9,571 nucleotides of DNA from CAZPUS01 sp964589825 (lineage in GTDB: Bacteria; Fibrobacterota; Chitinivibrionia; Chitinivibrionales; WJKA01), in the NCBI GenBank assembly GCA_964589825.1, contig CAZPUS010000065.1, positions 1 through 9,571 on the forward strand, in the 5' to 3' direction. Shown here in pieces: positions 7,385 through 9,571 of this stretch (positions are counted from its first letter, which is position 1; every line of letters begins with the position of its first letter). The notes below the pieces were generated by a model that searched no databases, was not told the origin of the DNA, and saw only the letters and a list, made by a program, of their open reading frames with translations. A program made the position numbers and the translations under genes.

Positions 7385-7569
7385 AATTTTTATTTGCTTA
7401 TATATAATGCGGTTATGTTTAGTTATGCATTCATTCTTAACGCCCCATCCGTCACAGGGGGCTCTTGCCGACACCCTCCTGTAAACTCCTCCTCCCTCAA
7501 TATCACCCCTGTATGCTATTACGCTCACGCCCTGCCCCTTCTCTCTCATGGATGTGCCTGTATAATGCC

Positions 7570-7619
7570 CTTCGCGCGTAGCCAGCACTAACTGACAAGA
7601 AGTGATGGCTAACGCGAAG
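7570..7619. repeat. Long imperfect hairpin downstream of propeller C
   Basis: CTTCGCG (7570-7576) pairs with CGCGAAG (7613-7619), TAGCCA (7579-7584) with TGGCTA (7606-7611), and CACT (7586-7589) with AGTG (7601-7604), leaving an 11-nt loop and one bulge plus one mismatch. It begins 30 bp after the propeller C stop. Neither strand has a T-run after the stem (the minus strand continues GGCATT), so it is not a standard Rho-independent terminator. It may stabilise the propeller C mRNA 3' end or be part of an intergenic repeat. Confidence 0.65.
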
Positions 7620-7648
7620 AAAAATAACTGACTAAAAATGGTAAATAA

Positions 7649-9016
7649 TCATTCGGACAACCGCAAATGGATACGTTTATACCCGTCATTTTTCGGCGTA
7701 CGCAGGATATATATACCTGTCGCCGGTGTCATTCTATTTACCTTTCGGCCGCGAATATCCGTGGCATACCCATTGGCATTGTGGCGCACCTTCTCGAAGC
7801 TATTGCCGGCAATGTGGCTGCGCAATACACCGGGAGAAGTTACTGCCACTACATCCATCAGGTTTTCCCACACACGCATATTGTCATTGTCCCAGCCGAA
7901 ACCATAGATATCCCAATCCCCGTCACCGTCCAGATCGGAAACATCCCCGGCATTATGCAGATCCCCATTACCAGGCAGCTCGACACGGCTGAAATTTCCA
8001 CTCCCGTCATTCTCCCAGATAATCGCGACCTTCTGGTCGGTCGTCGATCCGCTTAAAATATCTACATCGCCGTCGCCATCAAAATCCGCAGCACTCCCGG
8101 AGTGGCCCTGTCCACCGGCGCTTCCGATCGTATGTGCGTCCCAGTCGTCGTTGGTGGGATCCCCGGGATTTTCATACCACTTTACATTTTCTCCCGTACA
8201 TTTTTCTATAACCGCCCAGATATCTATATCCCCGTCACCGTCCAGGTCTGCGGCACCTGGGCGGTCGATCTTGCAATTTTCGGAGGCAACTGTATAACAA
8301 TCCCAGTGACTCTGGGGACTACCCGGATTTTTATACCATGCGACTTTACCAAATTCACCGCCCTGGCTACCCACGACATCTTTAAACCCGTCGCCGTCCA
8401 TATCAACCGCCGCGAGTCCCTCGTTACCAGCGTTCGTATTGATTTCATAGTGATCCCAGTTGCCATCGTACGGGGTGGAACCGGGTACTAAAAGATGGTA
8501 GGTGTCTCCCCCCTCTCCTTCACTGAGAAGCAGCTCTTCTGTTCCGTCTCCGAATAAATCCGCATGACATTGACCTTCGTTACTCGCATGATCTTTCCTT
8601 ATTCCCGAAGCTACCTGCTTGGTATCCCAGTTTCTGATGTTTCCATCTGTCGGCCATGCAAGAATAACATTCGGTGCGCTGACGCCAATAATTTCATCCG
8701 TACCGTCGTTATCAACGTCCATCATTTCCAGAGCATCACCCAATGCACTGGGCAATCCGATTTTTTCCCAGTTGTTCTCACCTTGGCTAAGCGCATCATT
8801 CTTATTGAGGTAGAGATAGTCGCCGGAGCATATATCTATATCGCCGTCCCCATCCACATCACCATGCCCCTGACCGAATGAACGGTCGCGGCTGTTATCG
8901 ATTTCATACTGCCTAAAATCATTCGAAGAAATAGCATAGACCGAAGAAGATGCAAAAAGAAGTACCACGGAACACAGGCATGAACAAAATAATGAGTTAT
9001 TCGCCATGAAATGCAT
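7649..9016 (-). CDS. Secreted seven-motif FG-GAP/VCBS beta-propeller protein C with short sorting-like tail
   Basis: A 455-residue exported protein. The ATG at 9016 has AGGGGG six bases upstream and is preferred to the ATG three codons later. The signal peptide runs to about residue 28 (LFASSSVYA). Seven acidic loops lie near residues 53 (DVDGDGDID), 100, 153 (DLFGDGTEE), 205, 257, 311 and 361 (DLDGDGDWD), consistent with a complete seven-bladed Ca2+-binding propeller. Blades four and five carry WYKNPGSP and WYENPGDP followed by W-x-x-H/Y-T. The tail (about 410-455) is short but ends ATDIRGRKV ... ATGIYILRT ... YKRIHLRLSE, the minimum layout of a T9SS-like sorting module. It is paralogous to propeller B: both have G-x-YLY after loop 1 and a third loop ending in Glu. 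It is likely extracellular or surface-held and may bind a glycan or protein; the ligand is unknown. Confidence 0.88.
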   Translation of the reverse strand: MHFMANNSLFCSCLCSVVLLFASSSVYAISSNDFRQYEIDNSRDRSFGQGHGDVDGDGDIDICSGDYLYLNKNDALSQGENNWEKIGLPSALGDALEMMDVDNDGTDEIIGVSAPNVILAWPTDGNIRNWDTKQVASGIRKDHASNEGQCHADLFGDGTEELLLSEGEGGDTYHLLVPGSTPYDGNWDHYEINTNAGNEGLAAVDMDGDGFKDVVGSQGGEFGKVAWYKNPGSPQSHWDCYTVASENCKIDRPGAADLDGDGDIDIWAVIEKCTGENVKWYENPGDPTNDDWDAHTIGSAGGQGHSGSAADFDGDGDVDILSGSTTDQKVAIIWENDGSGNFSRVELPGNGDLHNAGDVSDLDGDGDWDIYGFGWDNDNMRVWENLMDVVAVTSPGVLRSHIAGNSFEKVRHNANGYATDIRGRKVNRMTPATGIYILRTPKNDGYKRIHLRLSE

Positions 9017-9079
9017 AAAAATCCCCCTAAAGATATACTTAATGAGAAAAAAAATTTTTTCCTAATTATCAACTAAACT

Positions 9080-9109
9080 AATATACTAAATGAACGTAAA
9101 AAGGGCCAA
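9080..9109 (-). promoter_or_regulatory. Weak candidate promoter for propeller C
   Basis: On the minus strand TTGGCC (9104-9109) and TATATT (9080-9085) are separated by 18 bases, and the segment between the -10 and the start codon is very AT-rich. The -35 matches only four of six bases. Other TATA-like hexamers nearby (9120-9135) could serve instead. Confidence 0.3.
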
Positions 9110-9158
9110 CCGACCAACAAGCATATAATATAATTAAAAAACTTGCATTATGCACCCC

Positions 9159-9177
9159 CAAAACAGTATCTGTTTTG
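9159..9177. repeat. Perfect palindrome CAAAACAG-TAT-CTGTTTTG
   Basis: Two 8-bp arms are perfectly inverted around a three-base centre. It lies about 140 bp upstream of the propeller C start and outside the proposed IS end. Lacking a T-run on either side, it looks more like a dimeric repressor operator than a terminator. No regulator gene is in the window. Confidence 0.6.
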
Positions 9178-9215
9178 AAGGATATGTGTACAATACTTCA
9201 GAAATACGTATCCTG

Positions 9216-9236
9216 TTTACCTGAGTTCCCGGTAAA
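9216..9236. repeat. TTTACC/GGTAAA inverted repeat, possible IS1634 end region
   Basis: TTTACC (9216-9221) and GGTAAA (9231-9236) flank TGAGTTCCC. The site is about 115-135 bp before the transposase start codon, a plausible place for the left terminus, but no second terminus exists in the window to prove it. Confidence 0.3.
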
Positions 9237-9350
9237 TTGTAACGATGAATTAGTACTAAGACTATACCAGTAAAAGAGAAAGCACGATTTCTCTTGCATT
9301 TAGCCTCGTTGTAATGTATATGGTTATAACGAGGGAAGGATAGATTGTCT

Positions 9351-9461
9351 ATGGCCGCCATCGTGTATCAAATCAATAAAAAAAGTGGCGTCACTTACGC
9401 CTACAAGTCGGTGTCGTATTGGGATCCGGACAAACAGCATGGCCGATCTCACGAAATTTAA
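9351..9461 (+). pseudogene. IS1634-family transposase, N-terminal fragment of 36 codons
   Basis: The frame starts MAAIVYQINKKSGVTYAYKS and continues VSYWDPDKQHGRS before HEI and a TAA. This opening (Y-x-x-N-K-K-x-G-x-T-Y-x-Y-x-S ... S-Y-W-D-x-x-K) is the conserved start of IS1634-type (IS4-superfamily) transposases, which are normally 500 residues or more with a DDE domain. GGGAAGGA lies about ten bases upstream. Homology is lost around residues 30-33, where the IS21-like repeats begin (9446), so a second element probably interrupted it rather than a point mutation. The rest of the gene is not in the window; it may lie beyond the inserted element or be deleted. Confidence 0.8.
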
Positions 9462-9571
9462 CCGGGTAATCTCACAGAATTTGACCAGTGAATCTCTTTT
9501 TTTTTGACCAGGTGCAGCCTTCCCCCAAAAAGTATCACGTTTGAAATGAGAGTTTTTTATGTGTAATGCGG
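9440..9571 (+). mobile_element. Terminal region of an IS21-like element, continuing past the window
   Basis: The tandem repeats directly follow the truncated IS1634 transposase, which suggests insertion into it. The outer edge is probably at or just before TGGCCGATCTC (from 9440), as IS21 ends usually begin with TG. Beyond the repeats (9515-9571) the sequence looks like a leader; any istA-like gene would start outside. The assignment to IS21 rests on repeat architecture only, since no transposase is visible. Confidence 0.5.
9446..9514. repeat. Three tandem imperfect 23-bp repeats
   Basis: Units at 9446-9468, 9469-9491 and 9492-9514 each begin ATCTC and contain a TTT-[AG]ACC core: ATCTCACGAAATTTAACC, ATCTCACAGAATTTGACC and ATCTC, then a run of nine T and GACC. 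The phase is exactly 23 bp. Multiple direct repeats of about this length near each terminus are characteristic of IS21-family ends, where they act as transposase-binding sites. Confidence 0.8.

Larger units (their letters stand above)
7292..7648. other. 357-bp spacer between propeller C and the barrel gene
   Basis: Two contrasting parts are visible. Positions 7320-7435 are very AT-rich and hold the barrel-gene promoter. Positions about 7437-7620 are clearly richer in GC, with a strongly purine-skewed minus strand (GGGAGGAGGAG at 7486-7496), a small GCCCC/GGGGC dyad (7442-7462) and a strong hairpin at the far end (7570-7619). An 88-codon minus-strand frame (7588-7322) crosses both parts but has no recognisable motifs or good ribosome-binding site and is not called. 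Confidence 0.55.
9017..9350. other. 334-bp spacer between propeller C and the IS1634 remnant
   Basis: It contains the AT-rich leader and possible promoter of propeller C (9017-9140), a perfect 8-bp-arm palindrome (9159-9177), a short TTTACC/GGTAAA dyad (9216-9236) that may mark the left end of the IS1634 remnant, and that element's leader. No gene is convincing; the minus-strand frame at 9361-9134 runs through the IS leader and is not called. Confidence 0.55.

Noticed and set aside
7322..7588. Minus-strand 88-codon frame in the spacer before the barrel gene
   Set aside because: It crosses the sharp composition change and the barrel promoter, and has no recognisable motif or good ribosome-binding site.
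7667..8491. Plus-strand open frames opposite propeller C with repeated IPVTVQ-type peptides
   Set aside because: The repeated peptides are the reverse complement of the DGDGD-encoding loops, so the apparent repeats are shadows of the sense gene.
9446..9514. Short CRISPR-like repeat array
   Set aside because: The 23-bp units are directly tandem with no spacers and diverge from each other, so IS terminal repeats explain them better.
9559..9571. ATG at 9559 as the start of an IS21 istA gene
   Set aside because: Only four codons are visible and no clear ribosome-binding site precedes it; it cannot be judged without more sequence.

Overview
The window looks like an accessory stretch of a Gram-negative, secretion-rich bacterium. 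Three kinds of evidence support this: a long protein with a signal peptide and outer-membrane beta-barrel character, several exported proteins, and short C-terminal modules (L-Y-x-L-x-G-R-x ... G-x-Y-x-L ... R-x-F/L-x-V) that resemble type IX secretion (T9SS, Por-type) sorting tails. Secreted FG-GAP/VCBS propellers with such tails and a lineage-specific barrel suggest the Fibrobacterota/Chitinispirillum-like branch or a neighbouring FCB-group phylum. This placement is inference from protein style; the window holds no rRNA or other marker gene.

Layout. Positions 1-284 (+) hold the 3' end of an exported protein, essentially its sorting tail, followed by a probable terminator. Positions 437-1238 (-) hold a broken ISL3-family insertion sequence: the zinc finger and first catalytic Asp survive and the rest is frameshifted or lost. 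From 1355 to 9016 every convincing gene is on the minus strand. In transcription order they are: propeller protein C (9016-7649); an outer-membrane barrel protein (7291-5714); a secreted alpha/beta-hydrolase of the COG4099 esterase/peptidase type (5672-4890); then, after a 690-bp gap with promoter-like and repeat sequences, propeller protein A (4199-2838) and propeller protein B (2812-1355). The right edge (9351-9571, +) is a nested mobile-element scar: 36 codons of an IS1634-type transposase run into three tandem 23-bp repeats typical of an IS21-like element end.

How the genes may work together. Barrel and hydrolase are 41 bp apart and propellers A and B are 25 bp apart, so these are two likely operons. 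Propeller C is separated from the barrel gene by a strong hairpin and a good sigma70-type promoter. All five proteins have export signals. The simplest reading is an envelope/extracellular module: secreted Ca2+-binding seven-bladed propellers (adhesion or glycan/substrate binding), an outer-membrane barrel, and a secreted esterase. A joint function in polymer capture or de-esterification is inference only. The notable features are three paralogous seven-motif propellers with different fates of their C-terminal tails, and a locus bracketed on both sides by decayed IS elements.
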